NCBI RefSeq assembly: GCF_042219855.1 | Contig: NZ_JBHJHP010000001.1 | Span: 806,001 to 870,000 of the forward strand | Reading direction: 5' to 3' | Length of the DNA: 64,000 nucleotides | Source of the DNA: JBHJHP01 sp042219855 | GTDB taxonomy: Bacteria > Bacteroidota > Bacteroidia > Bacteroidales > UBA5342 | In this document: piece by piece, positions 43,399-53,500 of the stretch | How the letters are laid out: each line of letters opens with the position of its first letter | Position numbering within the stretch: the first letter of the stretch is position 1 | The notes under the pieces: model-generated | What the model was told of the DNA's origin: nothing | The model's input: only the letters and a program-made list of their open reading frames with translations | The model's database searches: none | Translations under genes and position numbers: made by a program

Positions 43399-45522
43399 CT
43401 ACTGCGACTGTAATTCACGCACAATTTTATCGGTTGTCCCTGCAATGTTATACAACAACCGCAACCGCTGTTTTTGCAATCCTGATCCGGAAGCTGATAG
43501 CTGCTCCTGTAAATCGTTTAAGAGAACCGTAAAATCTGAAGAAAATCCCTGTTGTCCTGTTTCGGAATAATGGCCTGCCTCTTTTAATCCTTCCATCACC
43601 CTATTACTTACTGTTCTAATTTCATTTAAATCGGGCGTACTGGTCTCTCTGTGTGCTCCGAGTGCTGAAATATGCGATAACAACGCATGATTAAGATATG
43701 TAAGGGTAAAAGCCTGCTGCATGGACATTTGTTTACTTTTGGGTTCAAGACGCATGCTGTTCCATGCCAGCGCCAGCTCATTGTCTGCCAGATGTGCCTC
43801 CCGTCGCGCTATGCGGTATTCCAGATCGTCCTCAGTATGTACATTATATTCATTGGTTATAGCCCGGAGATAAGCCATATTCTTCAGCAAGGCTTTGGAA
43901 ATCAGGCCAGGCATGCGCCTGAATTGCCATCCCGGCCAAAGCAGCCGTATAACGATAAATGCTATGGTTGCACCAATTACCGTATCTATTAAACGAGGAA
44001 CCATAATGTGCAGTCCGGCATCTTTTGATATCAGGTTAAATGCACTGATCACAAATGTGGTAATGAAAACCACGGCCACAGAATACCTGCTTCTGACCCA
44101 ATAGAAGAATGCAAAAGCTGAACCAAGCATCATCAGCACCTGAGCTGCCGTATTGGTAAAAACCTGCAGCAGTATTACACCCAGCACAACTCCACTGGCA
44201 GTTCCCAGTAAACGCTGAAATAAACGGCGGCGCGTTTCACTATAGGTTATCTGGCTTACAAACAAACTGGTCAGCATGACCCAGGCTCCCTTATCCAGTT
44301 GAAAATACCGTTCGATAACAAACCCAATCAGAAAACTCATGCTTAGACGAATAGCATAACGCATGCGGGGATGTTCAAAAGTCAGAAGCGCTTTAAACCG
44401 TTGAAATGGATTCCTTTCGTCTTTTCTCAACCGGGGAACAGCACTACCCTCTTCAGCGTTATCGAGGTATTTTAGCGCCTGTTGGGAACGATCAAGGTTA
44501 TGATGCAACAGACGAAGTGCCTGAGCCTTCTCTGTATCCATTGTTTTCAGTTTTTCATCAATGGCTTTTGAAATCAGTTCCAGGGCAAGCGGATGTTGAT
44601 ATTTTGTATCGGTGAGCATATTTTCACCTACCTGCCTTGTAGCGTAAGACAACTGCCGCAGCATCTCTCCCATGGCACTCATCACCTCCGGGCTTCCGGC
44701 TTCACCACTTAATTTGTCATGCTGTTCATGGCTTGAGGCAGCACGTTCATGCAGGCTCTGCAATACCATAAAACGCTGGAGATAAGGACGAAGTTGTTCC
44801 GGTGTATTGAGTTCTCTGCCATAGCTGTTCAGCACATCCTTGATTTTTTCAAGCGAATTAACCACGCTGATATTCAATAGTGCCAGCTCCTGATTGATAG
44901 GCTGCTGGTCTTTTAAATTACTCGGGAATAACCCTGATTTCTTTTCAAGATAGACCGAAAGATTAATAAATCCATTGGACATCTGTTCATCGAGTAGTCG
45001 AAAAGGCTTTCGATACATCAGGATGAGTGTTAACAGGCCATGGAATAATGCTCCTGCAGGAAGCAATACTGCCTGCCAGTACCAGGCGGGACTTATTTCA
45101 ATTCCGAGCATGGCGTAAATACCGATAAGTATTGATCCTAATGTGATTGCACGGTATCGTTCTCCGGTTCCTCCAAGAAGAATAAATAAAATGGTAGACA
45201 AAATAAATCCTGCACCTAACCAGATGGGATGATTATTCAAAAGACCAACGGCAAAACTCGAAACGAAAAAACTTATAACGGTCAGAGACAGTGCTTTTAT
45301 ACGTCCCCTCGGATGGTCATCTGTTTCTGACAGACCTGCAGCCAATGCCCCTAAAGCCAGTGTAACACCATAAAATGGCTTTCCTGCAATGATAAAAGGA
45401 ATGGACAGCAATGCCATGGAAACGGTCATCCTGAGCGCAAACAACCTGCCGGGTGAACTGTTGAATGCAAGGGTCAGTTTTAAAACTGCTGAAGATAGTT
45501 TATTTGTTCTTCCTGTTATCAT
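43399..45522 (-). CDS. YccS-like FUSC family inner-membrane protein
   Basis: 707 residues. Two hydrophobic blocks (about 25-185 and 385-535) flank cytoplasmic, helix-rich regions, the duplicated topology of YccS/YhfK and FUSC-type proteins. Marks: LRMTVSMALLSIPFIIAGKPFYG at the start of block one and HPRMRYAIRLSMSFLIGFVIERYFQLDKGAWVMLTSLFVSQ at block two. These are putative exporters of aromatic acids or similar; substrate unknown. It ends facing pckA, and its start is divergent from the 45709 lipoprotein. Confidence 0.88.
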   Translation of the reverse strand: MITGRTNKLSSAVLKLTLAFNSSPGRLFALRMTVSMALLSIPFIIAGKPFYGVTLALGALAAGLSETDDHPRGRIKALSLTVISFFVSSFAVGLLNNHPIWLGAGFILSTILFILLGGTGERYRAITLGSILIGIYAMLGIEISPAWYWQAVLLPAGALFHGLLTLILMYRKPFRLLDEQMSNGFINLSVYLEKKSGLFPSNLKDQQPINQELALLNISVVNSLEKIKDVLNSYGRELNTPEQLRPYLQRFMVLQSLHERAASSHEQHDKLSGEAGSPEVMSAMGEMLRQLSYATRQVGENMLTDTKYQHPLALELISKAIDEKLKTMDTEKAQALRLLHHNLDRSQQALKYLDNAEEGSAVPRLRKDERNPFQRFKALLTFEHPRMRYAIRLSMSFLIGFVIERYFQLDKGAWVMLTSLFVSQITYSETRRRLFQRLLGTASGVVLGVILLQVFTNTAAQVLMMLGSAFAFFYWVRSRYSVAVVFITTFVISAFNLISKDAGLHIMVPRLIDTVIGATIAFIVIRLLWPGWQFRRMPGLISKALLKNMAYLRAITNEYNVHTEDDLEYRIARREAHLADNELALAWNSMRLEPKSKQMSMQQAFTLTYLNHALLSHISALGAHRETSTPDLNEIRTVSNRVMEGLKEAGHYSETGQQGFSSDFTVLLNDLQEQLSASGSGLQKQRLRLLYNIAGTTDKIVRELQSQ

Positions 45523-45708
45523 TTCATCCTATTAAGTCAGTGCAAATGTAAGCCAAACCAGCCTGAATTTTAAATCTCCGTTGCTGAGTTTAAAACTTCA
45601 TCAACATTCTGGTGAATGTTCTTTTAAAATCAGGCTTTCAATTGCTGAATATGTTGCTGTTATATCAAAAGGTTTTACTATTTTCGTCCCTAAATAAAAT
45701 TTTAAACC

Positions 45709-46230
45709 ATGTACAAAAAGACCTTTATTTTAACCCTTCTGACAGTCGCTTTGTTTGCGTGCAACAGTAAATCAAAAGAATCTAAAGCCGAAGCTGAAGT
45801 TATAACGGTAAATGTGAGTGAACTGATTGGTTCCCTCGACCAAAATGTCGATAAAGTTGTTGTAGTGTCTGGCACTGTTGACCATGTATGCTCTCATTCC
45901 GGCCGCAGAGCTTTTCTGATTGATTCCACAGGAGAACAATCAATCCGCATAGAAGCAGCGGGTGATATTGAAAGTTTCGGCAAGGAACTGGTCGGATCAA
46001 ACCTTAAAGTAAAATGTGTTATAAAAGAAGACCGTTTAACAGCTGACGATATTCAACAAAAGGAAGCTGCTGTACTGGAAAAACATCCGGAAGATGCAGA
46101 AGCTGATGGTGAAAACTGCAGCATTGAAATGCAGAATATCAAACAGATGCGTCAGTGGATGAAAGATAACGGCAAAGATTATTACGCCACCTATTACGCC
46201 GAAGGTATTTCGTATGAAGTGGCTGACTAA
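45709..46230 (+). CDS. OB-fold-like lipoprotein with CSHSGRR motif
   Basis: 173 residues. The signal ends in a lipobox (ALFACNS, cysteine 18), so it is probably lipid-anchored. The core, residues about 30-115 (DKVVVVSGTVDHVCSHSGRRAFLIDSTGEQSIRIEAAG), looks like a small OB fold (tRNA_anti/nucleic-acid-binding-like). The HVCSHSGRR segment with Cys and His may bind a metal. The C-terminus contains a short helical part. It overlaps by 17 bases the PepSY-TM gene behind it, so the two are translated together. Confidence 0.8.
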   Translation: MYKKTFILTLLTVALFACNSKSKESKAEAEVITVNVSELIGSLDQNVDKVVVVSGTVDHVCSHSGRRAFLIDSTGEQSIRIEAAGDIESFGKELVGSNLKVKCVIKEDRLTADDIQQKEAAVLEKHPEDAEADGENCSIEMQNIKQMRQWMKDNGKDYYATYYAEGISYEVAD

Positions 46231-46762
46231 TAAATGGATCAGAAAATGGCTCAGAATCCTTCATCGCGATCTGGGTTATTTTCTGGTCGGGATTACCATT
46301 GTTTACAGCATATCGGGTATTATTCTGAACCATAAAAAACAGGGCGTTGATCCGGCCTATAAGACCGTTTTAATCAAAGATAAGTTCGAAAACGCATTGA
46401 CTATTGAACGTTTTACCGCCGATTTCGAACAAAGTTACCCCGAATATACGCTTAACAGGATATTACCTCAGGAAGCAGGATATCAGCTATTTTTAAAAGG
46501 TGGCATTGGTTTTTATGATAACCGGAACGGAGAACTCTGGTTTGAATATTATAAGAAAAAGCCTGTGGTTTTCTTTTTTAACAAACTGCATTACAATCAA
46601 AAGAAATTCTGGACCACTCCCGCTGATATTTTTGCCGGCGCCCTGATTTTTCTGGCGTTGTCAGGCCTTATCATGGTACGCGGTAAAAACGGATTTGCAA
46701 AACGAGGGGCCTGGTTTGCCCTGGCAGGTATTCTGTTTGTGGTTGTTTATATCTGGCTTTGA
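46214..46762 (+). CDS. PepSY-associated transmembrane protein
   Basis: 182 residues. The start WIRKWLRILHRDLGYFLVGITIVYSISGIILNHKK is the PepSY_TM pattern with conserved His in LHRDLGY and the N-H pair in LNHKK, then a periplasmic part (about 45-125) and C-terminal membrane segments (about 138-156 and 164-182). Members are often linked to siderophore or heme receptors or to ferric reductases. None is adjacent, so its partner is the overlapping lipoprotein. Confidence 0.88.
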   Translation: MKWLTNKWIRKWLRILHRDLGYFLVGITIVYSISGIILNHKKQGVDPAYKTVLIKDKFENALTIERFTADFEQSYPEYTLNRILPQEAGYQLFLKGGIGFYDNRNGELWFEYYKKKPVVFFFNKLHYNQKKFWTTPADIFAGALIFLALSGLIMVRGKNGFAKRGAWFALAGILFVVVYIWL

Positions 46763-47084
46763 TTTTTTTTTTAAAATCGGTAAAGTCAAAATAGAACCTA
46801 TAAATTTCAATCTGCTGTACGCTGAATAATTCAATTGTTCAGTTTTCAGATACTTACTCCCTAATGGAACGAAGGTTATAATCGACTTAACATATTTTCA
46901 ATCAACCATTCTGTTTAAAAATTTGTTATAGAGTAAATTGAATTGGTATGAAACGAGCATGAACTTTTTAATCAAAAATTCGACAAATAAGCATGATTAA
47001 AATAAGTTCATGTGAGAACGGAGCGGTTACATCCGTTCTCAAATTTTAAAGTATTATTTTCCCAAACTTGAAAATTTTAAACGG
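46763..47084. other. Intergenic region of 322 bases with two inverted repeats
   Basis: There is no ORF of note. It holds an imperfect 10-bp inverted repeat at 46822-46842 (CTGAATAATT / AATTGTTCAG) followed by TTTT, a weak terminator candidate for the PepSY gene, and a perfect 10-bp stem at 47013-47041 described separately. Confidence 0.5.
47013..47041 (+). repeat. Perfect 10-bp inverted repeat before the dienelactone hydrolase gene
   Basis: TGAGAACGGA and TCCGTTCTCA pair perfectly around a 9-nt loop, 43 bases upstream of the start codon. No T run follows, so it is either an operator or an RNA leader hairpin rather than a terminator. Confidence 0.55.
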
Positions 47085-47879
47085 ATGAAACGAATTGTTA
47101 TTCTATTGTTGGCGTCATTTTCCCTGTTAACAATACAAGCTCAGGATTTTGCAGTGAAGGAACTGGATGCATCACCAAGGCATCAGGAATGGATAAAGGT
47201 TAAATCAGGTGACCGTGATGTGAACTGTTTTGTGGTTTATCCTGAAACATCAAAAAAAGCGACAGTTGTTATTGCCATACATGAGAACCGGGGCTTAACG
47301 GACTGGGTACGAAGTTTTGCAGATCAGCTTGCAGGCAAAGGATTTATTGTTGTTGCTCCGGACCTCCTATCGGATTTTGGTCCTTCAATTAACGGAACTT
47401 CAGACTTTAAAACCTCCGATGAAGCGCGTAATGCCATCTATGCTTTAAAACCGGATCAGGTGATGAATGATTTAAATGCGGTACAGAAGTATGCAGCGCA
47501 AATACCGTCAGGAAATGGCAAAACTGCTGTAATAGGTTTTTGCTGGGGTGGAACCCAAAGTTTCAGAATGGCAACGTACAATCAGAATATTAAAGCGGCT
47601 CTGGTATTTTATGGCAGTGCACCCGATAAAAAAGATATAGCTAACATTACAGCTCCTGTTTATGGATTTTATGGCGGAAATGATCAGCGCATCAATGCCG
47701 GTATTCCTGAAACGGAAACATTGATGAGAGATGCAGGTAAAAGTTATGAATATGTAATTTATGATGGTGCCGGTCATGCATACATGCGACAGGGGGATGA
47801 TCCCGATGGATCTGCTGATAATAAAGCCGCGCGGGATAATTCATGGAAACGGCTTGTTAAAATTCTGGATGAGATATAA
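47085..47879 (+). CDS. Secreted dienelactone hydrolase family protein
   Basis: 264 residues with a signal peptide (about 1-19, ending TIQAQ). An alpha/beta-hydrolase with the DLH pattern: nucleophile Cys153 in GFCWGG, Asp200 in YGGNDQR, His231 in GAGHAYM, and the HENRG segment (Glu67). DLH enzymes open lactone rings in chloroaromatic breakdown, but in this family substrates vary widely, so only the class is safe. It converges with the TraB/GumN gene, 6 bases between the stops. Confidence 0.9.
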   Translation: MKRIVILLLASFSLLTIQAQDFAVKELDASPRHQEWIKVKSGDRDVNCFVVYPETSKKATVVIAIHENRGLTDWVRSFADQLAGKGFIVVAPDLLSDFGPSINGTSDFKTSDEARNAIYALKPDQVMNDLNAVQKYAAQIPSGNGKTAVIGFCWGGTQSFRMATYNQNIKAALVFYGSAPDKKDIANITAPVYGFYGGNDQRINAGIPETETLMRDAGKSYEYVIYDGAGHAYMRQGDDPDGSADNKAARDNSWKRLVKILDEI

Positions 47880-47885
47880 AACCAC

Positions 47886-48749
47886 TTACAGGATAACCGG
47901 CTCAACGGTGTATCCCTGGTTTCTTAACAACTGAATTACACCGGTCTCTCCGGGAAGATGAGCGGCACCAACGGCAATAAATGAACGGTGCTGACTTATC
48001 TGATAAACAATCTTAGGTATCCAGTCCATGTTTCTGTCATCCAGAAAGGTTTTCATAAACGCCATTAATTCTTCATCCTCCCCTGCTTCATCTTCCGAAA
48101 GTTCGTACAGCGCGTTAAGATCCTGAGCCTGATACAAACGGATCAAATCGTGTAGTTCGCTCATTTCACGCACATCAAGGAAATAGTCCACCTGCGTCTC
48201 AAAAGGCAGATTTTCGACCAGACCAAATTGAAAATCTATCGTCTCTAGCTCTGAGATTGTTTTGTCATGCTTTCTGGCCAGTTTATAAAATTCCTTTTCA
48301 TACATCTTGTATTTCCCAATATATTTTGCAGTAAATAACGAATTAACAGCAAATGGTGTTAACCGGTTATATTTCTTTCTGAATTTCTTCTCTCTGATGC
48401 CCAAAGAATCCCTGGCAAAACCAATAAGCGCTGCAAATTCATCAGCCTTCAACTTCTGTTCCAGCGTCATTCCGTTTTTAAGATACATCTTTGACGCCAG
48501 GTTAAATTGTTCTTTAAATGACAGATCAAACATGTTGACTTCAAATGTCACGACATCACTGTTTTCAATAATTTCTACAACTTTTTCAGAAATATGAAAC
48601 AGCTTTTTCGGCATGATATGCATGGTTCCAAACAGATACGATGGTTGCTCCAAACCGTTTCCACTGATTTTCCACAAGGTGCTGTTGTATTCCTGTCCGG
48701 AAACACTTATACCTACAAAAACTAAAAGGAGTAAAACTAATTTTTTCAT
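47886..48749 (-). CDS. TraB/GumN family protein
   Basis: 287 residues with a signal peptide (about 1-18, ending SVSGQ). Marks are LWKISGNGLEQPSYLFGTMHIMPKK at the start and VGAAHLPGETGVIQLLRNQGYTVEPV at the end, with the paired conserved GTMH and GAAHLPG motifs of this proposed metalloprotease-like (Tiki/TraB) group. Activity in bacteria is unproven. Periplasmic. Single gene. Confidence 0.92.
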   Translation of the reverse strand: MKKLVLLLLVFVGISVSGQEYNSTLWKISGNGLEQPSYLFGTMHIMPKKLFHISEKVVEIIENSDVVTFEVNMFDLSFKEQFNLASKMYLKNGMTLEQKLKADEFAALIGFARDSLGIREKKFRKKYNRLTPFAVNSLFTAKYIGKYKMYEKEFYKLARKHDKTISELETIDFQFGLVENLPFETQVDYFLDVREMSELHDLIRLYQAQDLNALYELSEDEAGEDEELMAFMKTFLDDRNMDWIPKIVYQISQHRSFIAVGAAHLPGETGVIQLLRNQGYTVEPVIL

Positions 48750-48809
48750 TTATTGGAATTTATAATTTAGCATTATTGTTGTCCGGGTAAAAAATAATTA
48801 TACATATAA

Positions 48810-48910
48810 ATTCTTCGCTTCATTTTATTACGCTCAGAATGACAGTCTGTTAGGTTCATAAGGGGCTGAAGGCCATCCAATACCTGTCTTTCCGAGTGAA
48901 GCGAGGAATC
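48810..48910. repeat. Dispersed intergenic inverted repeat
   Basis: The left arm (48810-48845, ATTCTTCGCTTCA...CTCAGAATGACAG) and the right arm (48884-48910, CTGTCTTTCCGAGTGAAGCGAGGAATC) are inverse complements with a few mismatches and a 10-base insertion in the left arm. The sequence type is widely seen between genes in Bacteroidota and other bacteria as a non-coding repeat. Confidence 0.65.
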
Positions 48911-49120
48911 ATTGAAGTGCTACCCGTACAACAGTAATTTAGAATCATGAACCAGGAGCCAAGACATTTTGTGCGCATAAAGATATTGATTTATACCTTT
49001 GAGCAGAACCCGGATACCTGTAATTATTTTTTTAAATTATACTGTATGAAATAATAATAAACGTGTTAAGCATACCATAAGTCAATGATTAAAATGCGTT
49101 CTTTTGAATTCCTGAATGCA

Positions 49121-49131
49121 TTGCAATTTTT
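49121..49131 (+). repeat. TTGCAATTTTT motif, copy 1
   Basis: First of three copies upstream of the ATPase gene. With the four bases before it (TGCA) it forms a 15-base exact direct repeat with the copy at 49291-49305. The second copy (49242-49252) is in reverse orientation. Confidence 0.5.
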
Positions 49132-49241
49132 TTTACAGATTTTCTGCAAAGCAAAAAATTTCAAACAGATGAAACACATTTTAACATATACAGATACCAT
49201 ATTATCTTTATTTTTATCAAATATAAATTACAGTTTTTAGC

Positions 49242-49305
49242 AAAAATTGCAATCTCTACTTTACAATTATGCCATCAAAATCTCTACTTTTGCATTGCAA
49301 TTTTT
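49242..49305 (+). promoter_or_regulatory. Promoter with inverted and direct repeats before the ATPase gene
   Basis: AAAAATTGCAA (49242-49252) and TTGCAATTTTT (49295-49305) are a perfect 11-base inverted pair. Between them AATCTCTACTTT occurs twice (49251-49262 and 49279-49290, 28 bases apart), and TACTTTTG (49285-49292) fits the TAnnTTTG -7 box. The arrangement looks like an operator around a promoter. Confidence 0.5.
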
Positions 49306-49310
49306 AAAAC

Positions 49311-50489
49311 GTGGACGCATTTTACAGAACACACCGGAATTTGGTTGAGAACATCGACTATCATGTTGAGCGACTTCTTATGCAGGAGATCGACTGGTCT
49401 CAACCGCTCATTGGAATCAAGGGTAGCCGCGGTGTTGGTAAAACATCATTTCTCCTGGCATATGCAAGGCAATTTCTGAACGATGAACGTTCATGTCTTT
49501 ATATCAATCTCAACAGTTTTTATTTCACCCAACGGTCGCTGATTAATTTTGCAGACGAGTTTTACAAGAAGGGTGGACGGATCCTGCTGATTGACCAGGT
49601 ATATAAATATCCTGATTGGTCCCATGAGCTCAGGTTTATCAACGAAAATTATCCGGAGCTGAAAGTTGTATTTACCGGATCGAGTGTTATGCGGCTGAAG
49701 GAAGAAAATCCGGATCTGTATGGAAAAGTTGCATCATACAATTTAAGGGGATTTTCATTCAGGGAGTATATCAACGATAAAACAAATTTAGGATTCCCGG
49801 CCTTTGACCTGGATTCCATTTTAAAGGATCACAAACAATTAGCAAGGGAAATTACCTCAAAAGTACGTCCCCTCGCCTATTTTCAGGATTACATACATCA
49901 TGGTTACTATCCGTTCTATCTTGAGAAAAGTAATTTTTCAGAGAACCTGCTGAAGACCATGAATATGATGCTGGAGATTGATATTACCTTACTCAAACAA
50001 ATTGAGTTAAAGTATCTGCCCAAACTGAGGCAGTTGCTTTATCTGATTTCCCAGGATGCTCCGGCAACACCCAATGTGAGTAAGCTGAGTACTCAGATTA
50101 AAACATCACGCGCAACTGTAAGTAACTATATAAAGTATTTAAAGGATGCCCGTCTGGTCAACCTGCTCTATCCTATAAATGAGGATTTTCCAAAAAAACC
50201 GGACAAGGTTTATTTGCATAACACCAACCTGGCATTTGCCATTGACAGGGATTACTCGAATCCGCAGATTCTGAACGAAACATTTCTTTACAACATGCTT
50301 CACAAGGATCACAAAATAAACAGCGGAACACTTAAGAATCCTTTCATTGTGGATCAGAAAATCAATTTTGATGTATCACAGAATGCCCGGAGTACGGAAA
50401 AAAACAGCGATATTATATATGCTGTGGATATGATTGAGAAAGGTAATGAGAATATCATTCCCTTGTGGTTATTCGGATTTTTATATTAA
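49311..50489 (+). CDS. AAA-family ATPase with DUF4143-like C-terminus
   Basis: 392 residues from a GTG start, no ATG near. P-loop KGSRGVGKTSF (Walker A about 38-45), Walker B-like ILLIDQVYKYPDW with Asp95 followed by Gln96 in place of the usual glutamate, and a sensor-like FTGSSVMRL. A winged-helix-like stretch at about 258-290 (VSKLSTQIKTSRATVSNYIKYLKDARLVNLL) precedes the DUF4143 region and a C-terminal end. Members of this family are abundant and poorly understood; proposed roles include DNA or protein remodelling and control. It stands alone, 42 bases before nifJ. Confidence 0.85.
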   Translation: MDAFYRTHRNLVENIDYHVERLLMQEIDWSQPLIGIKGSRGVGKTSFLLAYARQFLNDERSCLYINLNSFYFTQRSLINFADEFYKKGGRILLIDQVYKYPDWSHELRFINENYPELKVVFTGSSVMRLKEENPDLYGKVASYNLRGFSFREYINDKTNLGFPAFDLDSILKDHKQLAREITSKVRPLAYFQDYIHHGYYPFYLEKSNFSENLLKTMNMMLEIDITLLKQIELKYLPKLRQLLYLISQDAPATPNVSKLSTQIKTSRATVSNYIKYLKDARLVNLLYPINEDFPKKPDKVYLHNTNLAFAIDRDYSNPQILNETFLYNMLHKDHKINSGTLKNPFIVDQKINFDVSQNARSTEKNSDIIYAVDMIEKGNENIIPLWLFGFLY

Positions 50490-50531
50490 TAAAGTAACAC
50501 AGAACATATAAACATTTTAAAATTTGTAGAA

Positions 50532-53500
50532 ATGGCAAAGAACAAAAAATTCTTAACATGTGACGGTAACCATGCCGCAGCTCACATCGCTTACATGTTC
50601 AGCGAGGTAGCCGCCATTTACCCGATCACCCCATCTTCCAACATGGCCGAAAACATTGACGAATGGGCCGCCAACGGAAGAAAAAATATTTTTGGGGAAA
50701 CAGTTCACGTTGAAGAGATGCAGTCTGAAGCCGGTGCTGCCGGTGCTGTGCACGGATCATTGCAGTCAGGTGCATTAACCTCAACCTTTACAGCATCACA
50801 GGGACTTTTATTGATGGTTCCTAACATGTATAAAATTGCCGGTGAACTTTTGCCGGGAGTTTTCCATGTGTCTGCCCGTTCATTGGCCGCACAGGCACTT
50901 TCAATCTTTGGTGACCACCAGGATGTTATGGCAACCCGTCAGACAGGTTTTGCCATGCTGGCAACCGGATCCGTTCAGGAAGTAATGGATTTAGCCGGTG
51001 TTGCACACTTAGCGTCTATCAAAACAAGAATTCCTTTCTTACACTTCTTTGATGGATTCCGTACATCACACGAAATTCAGAAAATTGAAGCCCTGAGTAA
51101 TGAAGATCTTGCCCCACTTATCGATCAGAAAGCTCTCCAGGCATTTCGTGACGGCGCGTTAAATCCTGAAAATCCGGTAACCAGAGGTACTGCAGAAAAC
51201 CCTGATATCTATTTCCAGGCGCGCGAAGCATGTAATCCGTTCTATATGGCTATTCCCGATGTCGTTGAAGATTATATGGGAAAAATCAGCAAAATCACAG
51301 GACGCGAGTACCACCTATTTGATTATTATGGTGCAAAAGATGCTGAAAATGTAATCGTGGCCATGGGTTCTGTAACTGAAACCATTCGCGAAACCATCGA
51401 CTATCTTGTAGCTAAGGGTGAAAAAGTCGGATTAATTGCCGTCCATCTGTATCGTCCATTCTCAGCTAAACATTTTATGAATGCGTTTCCTAAAAGCTGT
51501 AAACGTATTGCTGTTCTGGATCGTACTAAAGAACCGGGATCAGAAGGTGAACCTTTATACCTTGACATTAAAAACCTGTTCTACGGTAAAGAAAATGCGC
51601 CGGTGGTTGTTGGCGGACGTTATGGTCTTTCATCAAAAGAAACAACTCCGGCTTCTATCGTAGCAGTATATGACAACCTTAAAATGGCTGAACCTAAAAA
51701 TCAGTTTACTGTAGGTATTGTTGACGATGTAACGTTTACTTCTCTGCCAATGGGTAAAGAAATTTCTTTGGCTAATAAAGGTACGTTCGAAGGTAAATTC
51801 TACGGTCTGGGTTCAGATGGTACTGTTGGTGCCAATAAAAACTCCATTAAGATCATTGGGAATACAACCGATAAATACTGCCAGGCTTATTTCGCATATG
51901 ACTCTAAAAAATCAGGAGGTTTCACAACTTCACACCTGCGTTTCGGTGATTCTCCGATCCGTTCAACTTACCTGGTTAACACACCGGATTTTGTAGCATG
52001 TCATGTTCCTGCATATCTGGGTCAGTACGACATGTTAAAAGGTTTAAAAGACGGTGGTACTTTTCTTCTGAATTCAATCTGGGATGAAGAAGAAACCAAA
52101 AATCATCTGCCAAATGATGTAAAAAAATACATGGCCGATCACAATATCAGCTTCTATACCATTAATGCAACTGCACTGGCTGAAGAAATTGGTCTGGGTA
52201 ACCGTACCAACACTATCATGCAGAGTGCATTCTTTAAAATTGCCAACGTAATACCTTACGACATGGCGGTAGAAGAAATGAAGAAGATGATTGTGAAGTC
52301 GTTCGGCAAAAAAGGAGAAGACATTGTAAATATGAACTTCGCCGCAGTTGATGCAGGTGGTTCAAATATTACAAAGGTCGAAGTTCCCGCTGAATGGTCA
52401 AAACTTACAGTTACAAAAGAAAAAGATACACGTGATATTCCGGATTTCATCAAAAACATTGTTGAGCCTATCAATGCTCAGAATGGCGATGATCTTCCTG
52501 TATCTGCGTTCAAAGGATATGAAGACGGAACTTTCCCAGCCGGTACTGCAGCATATGAAAAACGCGGTATTGCAGTGAATGTACCGGAATGGCAGATGGA
52601 TAACTGTATCCAGTGTAACCAGTGTGCTTATGTATGTCCTCACGCTGCAATCCGTCCGTTCTTACTGGATGAGAAAGAAATGGCAGGTGCACCGGAAGGA
52701 CTGGAAGGTAAAAAAGCCAATGGAAAAGCACTGTTAGGATTACAGTACAGAATACAGGTTACTGTACTGGACTGTACCGGTTGTGGTAACTGTGCTGATG
52801 TTTGTCCTTCAAAAGAGAAAGCCCTGATTATGAAGCCGCTGGAATCTCAGCGTCAGGAACAGAATAACTGGGATTACCTGGTTAAAAACGTAACAATCAA
52901 AGATAATCTCCTTGATAAATACACTAACGTTAAAAACTCACAGTTTGCTCAACCGCTGTTTGAATTCTCCGGAGCTTGTGCAGGTTGTGGTGAAACACCA
53001 TATATTAAACTGATCACACAATTATACGGTGACCGCATGATGGTGGCAAATGCTACCGGTTGTTCTTCAATCTATGGAGGTTCTGCTCCTGCAACACCTT
53101 ACTGTAAAAATGCAGAAGGTCAGGGACCGGCATGGGCCAACTCATTGTTTGAGGATAACGCAGAGTACGGTTTAGGTATGGCTAAAGGTGTGAACCAATT
53201 GCGTAACCGCATTGAACGCCTGATGACAGAAAACCTTTACAATGTTAACGAAACAACCAAGGAAGCTTTCAAAGCCTGGATTGAAGCCAAAGAAGACGGA
53301 GAAAAAACAAGGCTTGTTTCAAAAGCTGTTGTGGATGCACTGAAAAATGAGAAAGCTGATGTAGCCAAAGAAATTCTCGCATTAGAGAAATACCTGGTTA
53401 AGAAATCCGTCTGGATCTTCGGTGGTGACGGTTGGGCATACGATATCGGTTACGGAGGTCTGGATCATGTGATTGCAACCGGTGAAGATGTAAACATTCT

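Larger units (their letters stand above)
48750..49310. other. Gap of 561 bases: dispersed repeat and regulatory motifs
   Basis: No gene. The left part holds a dispersed-type inverted repeat (48810-48910), the right part three copies of TTGCAATTTTT and a promoter in front of the ATPase gene. These are listed separately. Confidence 0.6.

Noticed and set aside
48810..48910. CRISPR repeat or insertion-sequence end
   Set aside because: Only one pair of arms, no regular spacers and no transposase gene. No CRISPR array is present anywhere in the window.
49311..50489. Phage-defence ATPase
   Set aside because: No nuclease, toxin or other defence gene is adjacent, and the neighbour is the metabolic gene nifJ. 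A defence role is not supported.
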